Of a DNA stretch of 64,000 bases, positions 21,408 through 33,115 are shown piece by piece. Each line of letters starts with the position of its first letter. Within the stretch, counting starts at the first letter, position 1. Origin of the DNA: Vandiemenella viatica (Eukaryota; Arthropoda; Insecta; Orthoptera; Morabidae); contig CM061914.1 of NCBI GenBank assembly GCA_031002005.1, positions 195,690,685-195,754,684 of the forward strand, given 5' to 3'. A program made the position numbers and the translations under genes. The notes beneath the pieces were generated by a model. The model was not told the DNA's origin, made no database searches, and saw only the letters and a list, made by a program, of their open reading frames with translations.

Positions 21408-23763
21408 AGTCTTCTGAATTCCATGCGCACAAAGTCTGTATATTCTGCTGCAATTAACCAGACGTGAGCAAACGTATTGATTCACTTCCTGTTTTAGCTA
21501 GTATGATATTACCAGACAGCCAAGTTAGGCTGAAGAAGGAATTTTAAGACTGATAGACGAAACGGGAACAAACAATAATGAGATATATAGCTACAAGTCA
21601 TGAATGTGAGGGTTTGAAATGGTTTGAAAAGACAAGACAACACACTAATGCAATGTTTTATACGGTTCCTCACGCAGTCTTAAACATCATCTCTAGAGAC
21701 TCTCGCATGTGGCACATCAAAAGACTAGGGTTCTTTTCTGGTGAGAAGACAAATTCTTTCTTGGCAAAAGTTAAGAAAAAGTAATTGATGGCGCCGTAGG
21801 TTACGCATGTGGCGTGTACCAGGCTGTCGCAATCAGATCACCGCCTGGCGGAGCTCATTAATAATTCCCTTGACCCATCAGCCCAGGTTCCACACCCGAT
21901 ACGAAGCGACATCTGCTATTTATTAGAATACAGATCAGCCTTGCTTTGATCGGATTCGTCGCATGAGTTGGAATATTTGGGAAAACATCACTCGATTAAT
22001 ATTTACAGACAGACACGTAAATACATTTTGTGGTTCGCTATATCTATCATACATCACACGTTTCACGACTCTAATTCTTTTTGTTGTTTCTAGAAAATGC
22101 TATTTACAAACCTGTTTATGTCGTACAGAGTTAATAACGTGGTTTCAGTCTGTAAACAAACAGCACATAATTCACAGCTTCACCACCACTGTCTATAAAA
22201 AGTATCAGTTCTGTAAATAGTTAAACAGTATCTTTATCTATAAAACCAAAACCGAATAAATTTCAAAAATAAAAACTCTGCAACTACGGAGCACATTTCG
22301 ATGGGGTTTTCACAGTATTAAAGCTTAGAATCTCAGTTCAGTTGTTTGGGATGTCTCATGTTTCGACGTTAAATAAAGCATGAGCATTAAATGGAATTCT
22401 GAACGTATGATGACAAATCCCATAGATGGAAGGATTAGATGTTGCATACTTCGCACTAAACACACAAACAATGTCACTGACCATATGAAAGCAATAAGAT
22501 AACTTTACAATAATAACAATTTTGCACACTAAACAAAACTTCAAGTATTCTTTCCTTAATTCGGGATATTCAACTTTTAAACGCATAGATAGCCGTAAAA
22601 ACAACAAATTTTCTTTAAGCGCGATCTCTGGACAATGTCTCTGGCAACCAGCATTAGTCTTCTGTTTACGATAATACTATTCTGGATTAGCTTTTGATAT
22701 TTGTATAAAAGGTCGAATCTTCCAAGTTAAAGTATCTGGCGTTTCGAGCGAAAGTATATCCATTCACTTCGCAACTGAATCAAATGTGAATTCCTAACAT
22801 AATCTAGCGTTGTTCAGTAATGTAGTAATGCAATTTGTTAACCAAATTAACGAAGCTGATATACATGAATCTTTTCGGACGAATGAAAATAGTGAACGTG
22901 CAAATAAACTTCAATCCACCTGTTTCTAGGTAGGGGGCGGGTGAATCTAGGTTTGCTTTGATTCCAAAAAAAATTGGTGCGAATTTTTTGAAACTTTGTG
23001 CTAATGTTTCTGATTGCGGGAATAAAAATAGGGTACGGGTAAATCTACGCCAGCTATACCGGGACTAATAAAAGGTACTTTGGTCGTGAGTTCCCTCACG
23101 TAACGGCCACTCACTGTCCAACTAACAGTACACAAAACTATGTCTTTGCTTTAATTAGCACATTAATTATTGGTCACTTTCGTTCATTTGTATTCGTTGC
23201 ATGCAGGCGTTTCTATTATATCTGCCCACAGGTGTCGCTTTAAAGCTGCTGTAGACGACCCAATTTTGGTCCAAATCTGCATGAGAAATCTGCCAGCGGT
23301 CCTGTCCACGCCGCATATCCTTTCATCTTGGTGTTTAATGTCGCATTTTATGCCAATTCAGTTCCTCAATAACGGAAACTATTGACGATTTGAAAGTTTT
23401 TTTTACTAGTCTTTATACTTGTGTTTCTCTGTGTCTTACTGATTTTCCCCTCGTATTTGGCAGTGATCTCATCGTGATTGCTGTCCATACGACCTCTGGA
23501 CCTGCCGTGTGTCATAGTGGAGTCTCTGTATTTTCTGTCGTCGTGGTAGTTGGCCGCCATGTTTTATTAACGACGTGGGGACGGTCGGCTTGTTATCGGG
23601 TTCGTTAGGAGCGGAGCAAAGCGAGCGACAAACGCCAACTGCGCGGCGACTCAATCATCGCAGAGCAAGCAGAGGTCTCGGCGCTGCACCAGACACAACC
23701 AACCAGAGAGGAGCAGCAACACGTGACGTCACAAGTTATTATTATTCATCATCACCATATCTC
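21408..23763. other. No recognisable gene
   Basis: 2.35 kb of mostly AT-rich DNA. Short frames (for example 21578-21784 plus, 22356-22607 minus, 23390-23608 plus) show no recognisable domains. GC content rises around 23450-23720 without a clear feature. Confidence 0.5.
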
Positions 23764-23920
23764 TGAAGCACTCTCAGCACCAGTTTGGCAAAACTCTGCA
23801 CATGCTAGGCAGGTTGATACGTATAGCACTGAATGATACTGGTCGCATTGTAACAGGTTGCCCGAAACCAACTCCTGTTAGTAAAATATACCAAATCATG
23901 GGAATAGCAGAAAGCCTGAC

Positions 23921-24968
23921 TCTGTGCCACACAACGTCCTTTTAGCAAAGCTCCGAGCGTACGGTATATCGGATCAGCTTTGTGAATGGATAAAGGATTT
24001 TCTAACTGGTCGGTCGCAGTATGTTGTCGTTGAAGGAGAAAGTTCTTCTAATCTCGATGTTACATGGGTATACCTCAAGGAAGTGTAATAGGACCACTTC
24101 TTTTCTTAATTTTCATAAACGATATCGGAGACAAAGTGAAAAGCCTTTTTAGATTGTTTGCTGATGATGCGGTTATTTATAGGGAAGAAAGGAAGTTGGC
24201 CGCTTGCTTAGAAATTCATCGTGATCTGGACATTATTTTGGCTTGGTGCGCTAAGTGGCAACTTACGCTAAATTGTAAAAAGTGCAAGACAATGAGCATA
24301 ACTAACAAAAAGAATCCAATTGTTCAGAAATACGAGTTAAACAATTCAGTTATTGATATGGTCGATTCTATGAAATATTTGGGAGTAACAGTACAAAGGA
24401 ACATGAAATGGGACTTACACATTAATTCGTTAGTAGGTAGAGCTAATTCTAGGCTGCGATTCATAGGTCGAATCTTGAAAAATTGTAATGAACAAACAAA
24501 GGAGATAGCGTACAAATCTCTTGTGCGTCCACATTTGGACTATTGTTGTGCCATTTGGGATCCGTTTCGTAAGGGGTTGATCGAAAGTATAGAGAAAGTA
24601 CAGAGAAGAGCCGCTCGATTCGTGACCGCTTGCTACAGTCCTTATGAAAGCGTCACAGAACTGATTAGTAGACTAGGTTGGGAGTCTCTGGTAGATAGAC
24701 GACGCACGTTTCGTTTAAACTTATTGGTAAACATGCGTACTCCCACTTTCACTGAGTGTAGTGAAATACTTCGTCCACCAACCTATTTGAGTCGGAAGGA
24801 CAGGAAAGATAAATTAGAGAAATAAGGTGCCGCAATGATTCTTATATGAATTTTTTTCCCTCGTACCATTAGGGATTGGAATGCACACAAAGAGATTAGC
24901 TTTGGTGCTGAGCACCCTCTGCCACCCACAATTTTGTGAATTGCAGAGTATGTAGATGTAGATGTATA
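23921..24968 (+). mobile_element. LINE family A, 5'-truncated (copy A3), with short target duplication
   Basis: Runs from the VPHNVLLAKL region of the RT to the terminal TGTAGATGTAGATGTATA. Flanked by CCTGAC at 23915-23920 and 24969-24974. Removing the insert plus one CCTGAC rejoins the Jockey-like host in a sensible frame (ESLTFERRQLQK). This shows it is younger than its host and used a 6-bp duplication. The left junction also overlaps the LINE sequence by GAC, a microhomology. Confidence 0.9.
24064..24825 (+). pseudogene. LINE family A reverse transcriptase, C-terminal half
   Basis: 253 codons, the longest surviving family A RT frame here. It starts at PQGSVIGPLLFLIFINDIGD, has LFADDAVIYREERKL with both catalytic aspartates, then WCAKWQLTLNCKKCKTM, MKYLGVTVQRNMKWDLHIN, the thumb, LVRPHLDYCCAIWDPFRKG, VQRRAARFVTACYSPYESV and LRPPTYLSRKDRKD. 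A one-base deletion upstream (near 24066) disconnects it from the 143 preceding bases, and a deletion near 24815 removes the frame of the last 35 residues. Not functional. Confidence 0.88.
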
Positions 24969-25445
24969 CCTGACATTCGAAAGAAGACAGCTGCAGAAAT
25001 GGAGAAGAGGAAACATGCACCAGACACCCTTTGTTTGGACACGAACCTCAACCCGCAAGGCTAAAGTCAAGAAAGAGCTTCATACAGTCAACTACAGCCA
25101 TAACATCTTCACCTGGAGCACGCCGTGTACAACTATGGCGAAATGCGTTGCCTGAAGGGCACTGGAGGAATATCAAAGAGGCACCGGCTGCGGGGTGTAA
25201 TCAGCCATATGCCATATAGAAGCGTCTAAACAGATTAAGAACTTAAGTGAACCGATACAGATCAAACATAAAAAAATGGAGTGACTTCTTCGAAACATCG
25301 ATACCCTCAGTTGGCAGATCGCGCATTCCAGTTCCGGTGCGCTGATTGGGCGTGCTGGCAAAGTTCGAAACACGACGTTAGATTTTTTGTCGACAGCTAA
25401 GCCAGTCTGTTTTGTGATTTCAGGAAATAATATCTAAAAACGGAC

Positions 25446-25476
25446 CTGATGAAGACAACCGAGCAGGTTGTCGAAA
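25446..25476 (+). ncRNA. Hammerhead-ribozyme-like motif (family HH-2)
   Basis: CTGATGA (25446-25452), one extra A, a perfect 7-bp helix GACAACC/GGTTGTC (25454-25460, 25466-25472) closed by GAGCA, then GAAA. GGTCGTC follows, with GTC triplets, and a 3-bp flank pairing GAC/GTC could form part of stem I. This is the strongest helix II of all eight motifs. It lies in a repeat also seen at 27.0 and 53.9 kb. Confidence 0.55.
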
Positions 25477-25832
25477 GGTCGTCATTCTATGACTCTATCC
25501 GGCTGGACTCCTGTGACGAATTCACTGCATCAATACGGCGGGAAAGTCTCCGTTCACATATCAAAAAATGTGGTTATACGACTGAAAACGAACTACGTGA
25601 ATGTGGTGAGCTGCAGGACCCACAACATATCCTGGTGTGCAGGAATCTACCTGGAACCTGCACTATCGACGACGTTTTAAGGGCAAATGAGAAGGTCATC
25701 AGGATTGCAGAACTCTGGTCACTCCATTTAATTGTGTTCTTTAATCCATGAGCTTAATATTAATTAATTATTTTTATTTGTTTTATTTCAACTTGTAATG
25801 TTATGTCCTGGACTCGAGAAATAAATAAATAA

Positions 25833-26632
25833 GTGGTCATTCGTGCCCAGTTTACCGGGTCTGGTGTAAGAGAACTCGCCACCTCTGTCTGTTTCCTCTT
25901 CTTGGATTCTAGACCATGATGCATCTCTCTCCTGTAGGGCCAGTTTCACGAGACCAGTCCATCTCCTTCTGGCCTGGCCTCTTGGTATTTCACCCTTCAG
26001 TTCTTTTCCCAGCCATATCCTCGCTGTTCTTGTTTGGTCCATCCACTTGTCGTTCCCAGCCATCGCAATCTTGCTTTGGAAATTTTTTCTCGAAGGGTTT
26101 CATTGACTGGGACCTTCTTACGGATCACTTCATTCCTGATCTTGTCTCTTCTGGTTTTCTGTACCATTGATCTCAGGAACTTCATCTCGGCCGCTTGGAG
26201 TCTGTTTTCATCTCTGCTGGTAGTGGTTCATACTTCCAGGCTGTGCATTATAATCAGCAGGAATTATACAGTGACATTTTGGCTGTAATTGGAATATGAT
26301 TGTCCCACAGAATGTCCTAACTTGATGCTATAACTGGGCTCCTTTTAGTACCCTATTGGTAATTTCGTTCTGGGATCGATTGTCAGAAGTCACTTTACTG
26401 TCAAAGTACTGAAAATTATAAACCTGATTCAAGTTTTCACCCTCCAGATAAATAACAGGTTTCATATTCTATCTGCTGCCAGCCATTACCACTGTTTTTG
26501 TGCGGCTTATTTTAAGACCAAATTCCTGAAAATGCTTGTTCCAGATGTTCAGTTTCTGTTGTACTTCTTGTATATCACCAAATCACAACGTCATCTGCAT
26601 ATGCGAATGATTTAAAGCTGTCAGGGTCGAGT
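25833..26632 (-). mobile_element. LINE fragment (family D), RT palm to C-terminus
   Basis: Minus-strand coding in several frames: SFKSFAYADDVVIW (catalytic YADD intact, about 26590), then WNKHFQEFGLKISRTKTVVM, YLEGENLNQVYNFQYF, ITNRVLKGAQL, MKFLRSMVQKTRRDKIRNEV, NETLREKISKARLRWLG, ARIWLGKELKGEIPRGQARR, QERDASWSRIQEEETDRG and the terminal TRPGKLGTNDH. This C-terminal style is common in insect endonuclease LINEs. At least four frameshifts and one in-frame stop. Truncated at the 5' side near 26632. Confidence 0.85.
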
Positions 26633-26639
26633 TATTAAT

Positions 26640-26865
26640 ATTATTAATTTTAAATGCGATGGAGCTAATGCTCCGGTGGCAATTCCCATTATATATTTAA
26701 GTATATCAGTAAATGGGGATGAATTTAACATTTCTATTATAAAAGACATCAAATTATCTTTTATAATAGAAGTGTTAAATTCATCCCCATTTAGAAATTT
26801 TTAATTTCTTTAAGCGTTTTTGGTAAATTATTCGTCACTTCACTTGGTCATCTAAAACTCCATCT
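26640..26865 (-). mobile_element. LINE family B 3' end, with embedded palindrome
   Basis: GATGGAGCTAATGCTCCGGT with GGCAATTCCC, and further right TTTTTGGTAAATTATTCGTC, match the 3' ends at 31.2 and 61.05 kb in the same orientation. A near-perfect hairpin (26711-26792) replaces the sequence between these matches. Confidence 0.7.
26711..26792. repeat. 36-bp-arm hairpin
   Basis: Left arm 26711-26746 begins AAATGGGGATGAATTTAACA. Right arm 26757-26792 is its reverse complement with a single mismatch; the loop is 10 nt (CATCAAATTA). It has the form of a snap-back inverted duplication. Confidence 0.92.
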
Positions 26866-26869
26866 GTGT

Positions 26870-27125
26870 GAACGGCGACTTTCCCGCCGTATGGTTGCAA
26901 TGGAGTTCTCTCCGCTGTGGCGCCGGATTGCGTTGTGAAAACACGACATTCCGACGAGTAGCTCCTCATTATCCGTCCACCAGCAGACCTCCACAGACGG
27001 TTTCCCACCTGAGGAAGCCGGCGCAGCTATCCGCCGAAACGTCGTATTTTCGCAACAGTATTCGGCGGTTCACTCGCGAAGACTTCATTACAAAACTCTT
27101 TTTGTTTGAGTGCGGCTCAAAGCTA
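26870..27125 (+). repeat. HH-2 repeat, copy at 27.0 kb
   Basis: Contains GACTTTCCCGCCGTAT, the hammerhead-like motif and a downstream stretch (GCAACAGTATTCGGCGGTTC, then CTCGCGAAGACTTCATTA). All match the copy at 53.85-54.02 kb; the downstream half also matches 25.47-25.54 kb. Confidence 0.65.
27009..27040 (+). ncRNA. Hammerhead-ribozyme-like motif (family HH-2), degenerate
   Basis: CTGAGGA, 20 nt, GAAAC then GTC. The spacer can pair as GGCG/CGCC but leaves four unpaired bases after the core, so helix II is poorer than in the copies at 25.4 and 53.9 kb. Confidence 0.4.
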
Positions 27126-27645
27126 CTTATTTTTTTTAATATATATATAAGAACCTCATGTATATACAAGGCTGTGTAAGTTGAAAGGTCATTTATTTGT
27201 CAGTGTAGCAGATATATTTCTTTCGAGAGCACAGTTGAGTCATTCTGACGGTCGTTTCTGCAAATTCTGTGGCAAGTGCGGGGTGCTGCTCTGAAATATA
27301 GGCCTATCTCTTCATGGTTAAATCAGAAACATTATTTTAAAATGACAATTAATATTTTCCTGAATATAAACTTTCTCATGGAGAAACAGTGCCGACAATT
27401 TAAGCTGTTGAGGCTCATTACAGTCATTGAATTTATTTATTTCGAACACGAGGCTATAAACTAAAGATAACAATTATAAAAAGAGACACCACCACGATAA
27501 TCATCTAAACGTAATGCATACGAGTAGTTACAAGTGGATATAATTTTATGCAATTTCATTTCTATACCTCAACAAAGCCAAACCTCAGTGGTTCCCATGT
27601 TTCATGGAAGTTAAAATTTATAATTTTTGTGGCTATACTTCGAGA
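27126..27645. other. No recognisable gene
   Basis: AT-rich, nothing recognised. Confidence 0.4.
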
Positions 27646-27805
27646 TCATTAGAGACGAAAATAACAGTGGTCAAGAAATGGGAAGGAATTCGGCCATGGA
27701 ATTTGGAAATCGTGGCAAGCCGAAATCATGGTTTCCGGACGGGTATTAGAACCGCGTTCTACCGAATGTGAGGCCAAAGCGTTACCGCTCAAGCAACACG
27801 CTCGG
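27646..27805 (-). repeat. Degenerate SINE family 1 copy
   Basis: GAATGTGAGGCC, CCGGACGGGTATTAGAACCG (mutated B box) and GGGAAGGAATTCGGCCATGG keep the SINE order on the minus strand with many substitutions and an internal deletion. Confidence 0.75.
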
Positions 27806-28189
27806 TTGAAATTACGGAAATTATACAAAAGTATTTATCAAACGCCATATTAATAAATTCTGAATTAATTCCGGGCGTGATTGATAATAGAGTTACTTTA
27901 GGATATGAATATCGAATGAAAAATAAAATTCGTGCTGCACTCAGCGCAGAGGCAAAAAACCCAACATCTGGTATCCGGCACAGCGACAATTAAAACATCA
28001 GTTAACGGTAGTAAAATGCAATAATGTTCCTATATAAACTAATTGGAAAAGTCTAAGATAACTTAAAATACCAGGACTACCTCATTAGAAAGATCCAGAT
28101 ACTGTACAATAACTGCAAGAGCTTTGTCAATGTTGCGGATGGTAAATCTGAATCGTTTAGTACAACGAAAGGAGTACATTCCCTGTATC
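27806..28189. other. No recognisable gene
   Basis: No coding or repeat signal recognised. Confidence 0.4.
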
Positions 28190-29920
28190 GCATGTCAGTG
28201 TCGTCATGCAATCACGATATAAACTTGATCCAAAATCTTCACAGGTTCTGACACCTTTCTTTCATATTACCTGTGATGAAGATCGATGTTTTAACGGCTG
28301 ACACAGCATACATCGGCTGAAATAATGACCCCATTGAAAACTTACGTTACGCCACGTAATATTAGTATTAATTGTAGTTTAGGCAGCATATATCGCGATC
28401 AATCTGTATCTTATTTCATTCAAACCAAGTAATGATTTCATTGAAAAAAGCAGCAACTGATAATTAATATGTCACTTTAAACGAAAAACATACTTTTCTT
28501 TCAGTGTCCTGGCAATTCATTTCTTAGCAATTGCTTAACTAAATAGAATTGCTATAAATAAAATTCAGTATAGTTCCTGCTGCCTTGCGATGTAAGCAAT
28601 AGGTTTCCGTTTCCATCCAGGTCCAGATTGTATTTCAACGTAACCACATACTGCGCTAAACTTGCCGCCAGAAAAACAATACTTCAATCTCACGCATGTT
28701 AATATATGTACTGAATCGCATTTTAGTGGCACTAATGCATCGTGATATAAATTTGATCAAAAATATTCACGGGTTTCTTTTTTATTATCTGTGATTCAGA
28801 TCAATATTACAACGTTTGAATGGCTGACACAGTTAGATGTTGCTGAAATAATAGCCTAAGTAATATTGCTCAGTGAAAGCAAAGGTAATTAAAATGACTC
28901 TTATAAACTTATATAAGGCCACGTAATATTTGTTTTAATTGTGGTGTAGGGTGCAGAGATTGCGATCAGTGTGCAACTATTTGTGTTCAAATTATTTAAT
29001 AATTTCAATAATAGGACACAGTTTAAATTATTTTAAAAAAACTGGATTATTCATGCCCTCTGCTGTGACGTCAAATGCCAGTTGTAATTCTGACCAATGC
29101 TGAGTAACAATCTAATCAAAACTATCGCTAACATTGACTCTCGAAACCTAAAGCTTTTAACTTACATATCTATGGACAAAGAATTTAAGGAATACTTCAA
29201 TATACCAAAAGAATACAGGGTGATTCAAAATAACGTGGACAAAACGACATGGTAGATCAGTAATACAATAAGAATCAAAAATCGCATAGGAAGAGAGGGT
29301 CGCAACTGCGATCCGGAGCCGCTACAGGGCGTCTAAAATAATGCTGACACAAAGAGAAGAAACAAAACCATTACAGATCATTTTATTGATAATTACTCAC
29401 TCACATGTGACTAATGCAACCCAAATGTTGACCCTACAGCAGATGCATCGAGACAAGCCCGACATCTCCGTTGCAGGGAACGGCGCACCTTCTCAAAGAT
29501 AACAGGTGTATCTCGAACAGATCCGGCTGCCGCAACGATTCTTCCTACCAAGTCTTCCGGCATTTCAACAGGTGTTTTATACACAAGTCCTTTTAAAAAT
29601 CCCCACAAGAAAAAATACAGGGACCGTGTTTGTATCGCAACGTCCTCTCGTGGCTCTAGCGCCCTCTACAGGCGTTTGCAACCCTCTGTTCCTATGCGAT
29701 TTTTGATCCTTATTGTATGACAGATCTACCATGTCATTTTGTCCACGTTTTTTTTAACCATCCTGTATAATTAAATATAAGCATCTAATGACTGAAACGT
29801 CGATTTAAACGCAATACATACTTTTCTCTCGGTGTTCTGACAGTTAATTGATTCGCGGATGCTTAGAACTGTTATTATTTATTAAATATTGTGCATTACC
29901 TGGAAGTACAGTACATCTCT
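28190..29920 (+). repeat. Old direct duplication of a roughly 0.5-0.6 kb unit
   Basis: Unit 1 markers: GATATAAACTTGATCCAAAA (about 28217), ACGCCACGTAATATTAGT (28353) and AACATACTTTTCTTTCAGTG (28488). Unit 2 has GATATAAATTTGATCAAAAA (28743), GGCCACGTAATATTTGTT (28917) and, beyond a later insertion, TACATACTTTTCTCTCGGTG (29815). Order and orientation are kept. The 29216-29765 element interrupts unit 2. Confidence 0.6.
29216..29765 (-). mobile_element. Internally deleted Tc1/mariner-type element (long TIRs)
   Basis: 550 bp, flanked by TA (29214-29215, 29766-29767). Ends CAGGGTGATTCAAAATAACG and, reversed, CAGGATGGTTAAAAAAAACG. The inverted similarity extends about 90 bp through GTGGACAAAACGACATGGTA and ATCAAAAATCGCATAGGAA. 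A minus-strand frame (29411-29608) encodes only the C-terminal transposase tail: MWGFLKGLVYKTPVEMPEDL then VRRSLQRRCRACLDASA. The same tail type occurs in the 38.3 kb element. Catalytic residues are gone. Confidence 0.85.
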
Positions 29921-30489
29921 GGTTGTAAGTTCGGCTGCGAAGGCAATAAGCGTGACGTCATAGCGGGACGTCATAGTGTGACGTCATGGCGTGACAGATG
30001 AACAAGACTTGCGTTTCACAAGTGTCGATAGTTTTGAGTGGGAATGTGATGTGTCCTGCAGCCCCACTGGTGCCCTGTGCACAGTGATTGTGGAACACCT
30101 TGTGGCGACCCACTTTGACGCGCTATCCTCTGCTTTCCGTTGTTTCTCTCGCGCTGATGTGTGTGCCCACAGTGTTTCCCGCCACACCTGTGATGGATAA
30201 TTACGCCGCGTAGACCATTCAAACCCTCTCTCCTCTCTACACAGACTTCACAGCCATTACATTTTTGTTGTTATTATCTTTGAGGCAGTGTTATTCTACC
30301 GGACGGAAGGCAGCAGGAAATCTATTGACCTGTTCGGCATTTGGTAACGAAATTAAACGAGTAGGACCGGAGTGCGGATCGAAGTGCAATCAGCTGAGCT
30401 GCCCACGCGTAATTGAGTTACGTCCAGGAAATGGGGGAAGCGGGCGCCTTGAATATGCTGACATTAAGATTCAGTAGATGAGATAGCAG
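29921..30489. other. No recognisable gene
   Basis: Contains three short GTGACGTCATNG-like direct repeats around 29950-29996. Overlapping short frames on both strands lack recognisable domains. Confidence 0.4.
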
Positions 30490-30775
30490 GTGAAGATCAG
30501 TCGGGTTTAGGAAAAACAGGTACAAGGGAAGCATTTTAGGCTTTAAGATAAATACCTGAAGGGCGGATCAAGAAAAACAAAGATACTGGCGTTTGCAGAT
30601 TTAGAAAAAGCTTTTGATAATGTTACGTGGTACAAGATGTTAGAAATTTTAAAGAATTCGGGTCTAAATTATCGAGATAGAAGAATACTTTATAAACTAT
30701 ATAAGAATCAAGTGACTATAATAGAAGTAGAGAACAATGAGAGACAAGCATCAGTTAAAGAGGGTGAGCACTACA
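30490..30775 (+). mobile_element. LINE family C reverse-transcriptase fragment
   Basis: Encodes EDQSGFRKN, then in the main frame ILAFADLEKAFDNVTWYKML, EILKNSGLNYRDRRILYKLY and KNQVTIIEVENNERQASVKE. This is the RT palm with FADLEKAFD (first catalytic Asp). Its last residues overlap in type with the first residues of the 46.2-47.2 kb fragment, so both belong to one family. Cut off before the PQGS-like box. Confidence 0.8.
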
Positions 30776-31204
30776 GCTGTAAAAGTATCGATGTATTCGT
30801 TACTGAGTAACGGGTTCGTCGCCTGACTCGAAGTAGCGAATCGTTACTCACAAATTCATTTCGTTACTCGCATTTGTCGTATAGATACGAACACGTTCCA
30901 GCCTCCGCAGGTAGCTAATTTTGCCAACGTAAAGACTAATTTTGTACGTTCTATTTTGTTTAACATTAAAATTTACAGTGCATAATTTGTAAATAGAAAA
31001 TCTGTATGGATAATCTGAGATAGGTACTGTTTTTCCGTTGATAGTTCATTAGTTAGGTTTATTGATTTCAAACATTTGTGAAATTTATTTATTTTAAGAA
31101 TTGATACCTACTATTTTATTTTATAGTGTAATTTACAATATAAAAGAGTTGTCTAATAGTATGTGATATACATCCCTGCACATGTTATGTTCCAATAATA
31201 TTTA
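30776..31204. other. No recognisable gene
   Basis: Begins with ACAGCTGTAAAAGTATCGAT and GTTACTGAGTAACG, resembling an end of a hAT-type element, but no matching right end or target duplication was found. Confidence 0.35.
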
Positions 31205-32196
31205 ATAAAATTTTAATGGAGCGGATGTCCCGGTGGCTATTTCCCTACACATTCATCATCATCTCTTTCCTCCATCCACCTACATTTGTCCTCTACAAAT
31301 TTTAACCTTAAATTCTTTCAAGGTTTTTGGTAAATTATTCACAATTTCTCTTGGTAACTCATTCCAATCCATGAAACCCTTACCTAAAAATATAATATTC
31401 CTAAATTCTTGTGCCTGAAATAGAGTGCAAGATTTTGGTCATGATCATCTTTTCCCTTCCAAGCATTACTTTTAATTTTTGCACCAATATCTTTCTATGC
31501 CTCACCATCAATATACGCCTTGTACACTCCCATGACCCTCTTCACCCTTCTCCTGTTTTGCAATAAATCTCATTCCAGCTCTTTTATCACATCTGTTACT
31601 GATTGCATTCTGCGATAATTTCCAGAAACAAATCTAACAACCCTTTTTTGCACCTTCTCCAACTCCTGTATTTTATAATCAAAATGAGGGTCCCATACTA
31701 CACTACCACATTTAAGCAGTGGTCTGAAAAAAGTTTTGTAACCCAATTCCTTTACTTCTCTCGTACATCCCCTCTTCACTCTCTCCAACAAGTGCAGGAT
31801 TCTGAAACCTTTCCCTACCACCTGTCCAATGTGTCCTGCCCAATTAAGCTTGTTATCAAATGTGATGCCAAGATATTCACATTTCAAGTCCTCAGCAAGC
31901 AATTGTTTCCCCACCTGATAATCGTAATCAATCTTTAGTTTTTTATTTGTGTATCTAATAAGCTGACTCTTCTTTGCATTTATCTTCACCCCATGTTTAC
32001 CAACCCAACTAGATATCCTGTCCAGATCACCCTGCAACTGTTTACAGTCCTCTACCGTTTTGATTCATTTATACAGCATTATGTCATCTGCAAACAATCT
32101 AATTTCTGCCAGTAAACAAAGAACACAATTAGAATAATGAATAGGAATGGTCGCAATACGCTACCCTGCGGCACTCCCATTTTTACCTCCACTTAC
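31205..32196 (-). mobile_element. LINE family B, 5'-truncated copy
   Basis: Minus strand from the RT to the 3' end. Frames give KMGVPQGSVLRPFLFI, AEIRLFADDIML (catalytic LFADD intact), LQGDLDRISSWVGKHGVKIN, KKSQLIRYTNKK, EYLGITFDNKLNWAGHIGQV, EVKELGYKTFFRPLLKCGSV, VWDPHFDYKIQELEKVQKRV, VRFVSGNYRRMQSVTDVIKE. The uninterrupted part is 31570-32037 (155 codons), followed by a broken C-terminus and a 3' UTR with CGGTGGCTATTTCCCTACAC. Protein order is the same as family A but the sequence is clearly different. Confidence 0.88.
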
Positions 32197-32240
32197 TGGA
32201 GGATTGCACCAAACCAGTCTTTAGACTGATGACAGCGAAC
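32197..32240 (+). repeat. Short 3' tail of a family C LINE
   Basis: GGAGGATTGCACCAAACCAG then TCTTTAGACTGATGAC. The reverse form closes the family C copy at 46.22-46.28 kb. Confidence 0.5.
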
Positions 32241-33115
32241 TCGTGTGTTTCGTTGGACGAATGAATTTTACTGAACTTAATAATTTGGAAAGAGTCTTCT
32301 GCTGTTTTTTAAAACTGTGGTTTAACGATATTGAGATTAACTGATGGATATTGATTTGGGTGCCGACAATCACGTTAATTTTTTCAGATGCTTGGTTTTA
32401 GTACTGTATCTAGTATTAGCTACTTTAATTCAGGTTCGTATGTTCTATGATTGTCAGTCATCTTTTCTGACAGTAGGAGCGTTCAGTTTCTCCACGGTGG
32501 CAGGGATCTGTCGAGTGCTTAGTTCTGGGAGAGGTGACTTCACGGCTTACTTTACGTCCCTCATTTAATTTACGGCAAGATGACAAGCGAAGGCGCGAAA
32601 CACCTGCGCAGGAATTTCATTAAGGGAGCAATGTGCGCCCCTCGTTCAAGAATCCGCCCTAGACCCGGATGAGTGCAGTTCGCACGTGTCAGACACGCGA
32701 GTATTCTGCTTACTGCCGGAACGAACCTAGCAGCGACTTGCGTCCTTCCAAGTTCTGTAAACGACAAACATAGCCTGCCAGCCTAACAAGGAACACCTTT
32801 GACCTCGAACGCTAGGAACCGCACGAAAACATGCTTACTATAACAAGCGATCAAAAGCAAAACAGTGGTGTGTGTCATTTACATACAAAACGTTGTATTT
32901 TACCTCAAGTAACATTTTAATACAGAGAAACAAAGTAGCAAGCTACCAATAACATATGAAGGAAATTATACGTAATTCAATGACGTCAGTATATCATTAC
33001 ATTTTCAGTCAACATTGCCAAAACCTCTCTGTTTAAAGTACGTTAATATAGCATATAAAGCAGTACCACACACCTGATAGTGCTTATATTAGTCCTGAAA
33101 GTGCAGATGCGGGAT
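32241..33115. other. No recognisable gene
   Basis: No coding or repeat signal recognised. Confidence 0.4.

Larger units (their letters stand above)
23764..25832 (+). mobile_element. Jockey-like LINE (family JA) 3' relic, interrupted
   Basis: Three pieces align in order with the better-preserved relative at 62.6-63.5 kb. 23764-23920 carries SAPVWQNSAHARQVD and then a VTGCPKPTPV match. 24969-25295 carries LKSRKSFIQSTTAITSSPGA, VQLWRNALPEGHW and LNRLRT. 25530-25750 carries CGYTTENELRECGELQDPQH, ILVC and ANEKVIRIAELWS. Many frameshifts and stops. It ends with an AATAAATAAATAA tail near 25830. A family A LINE sits between pieces one and two; a hammerhead-like repeat lies between pieces two and three. 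Confidence 0.75.
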
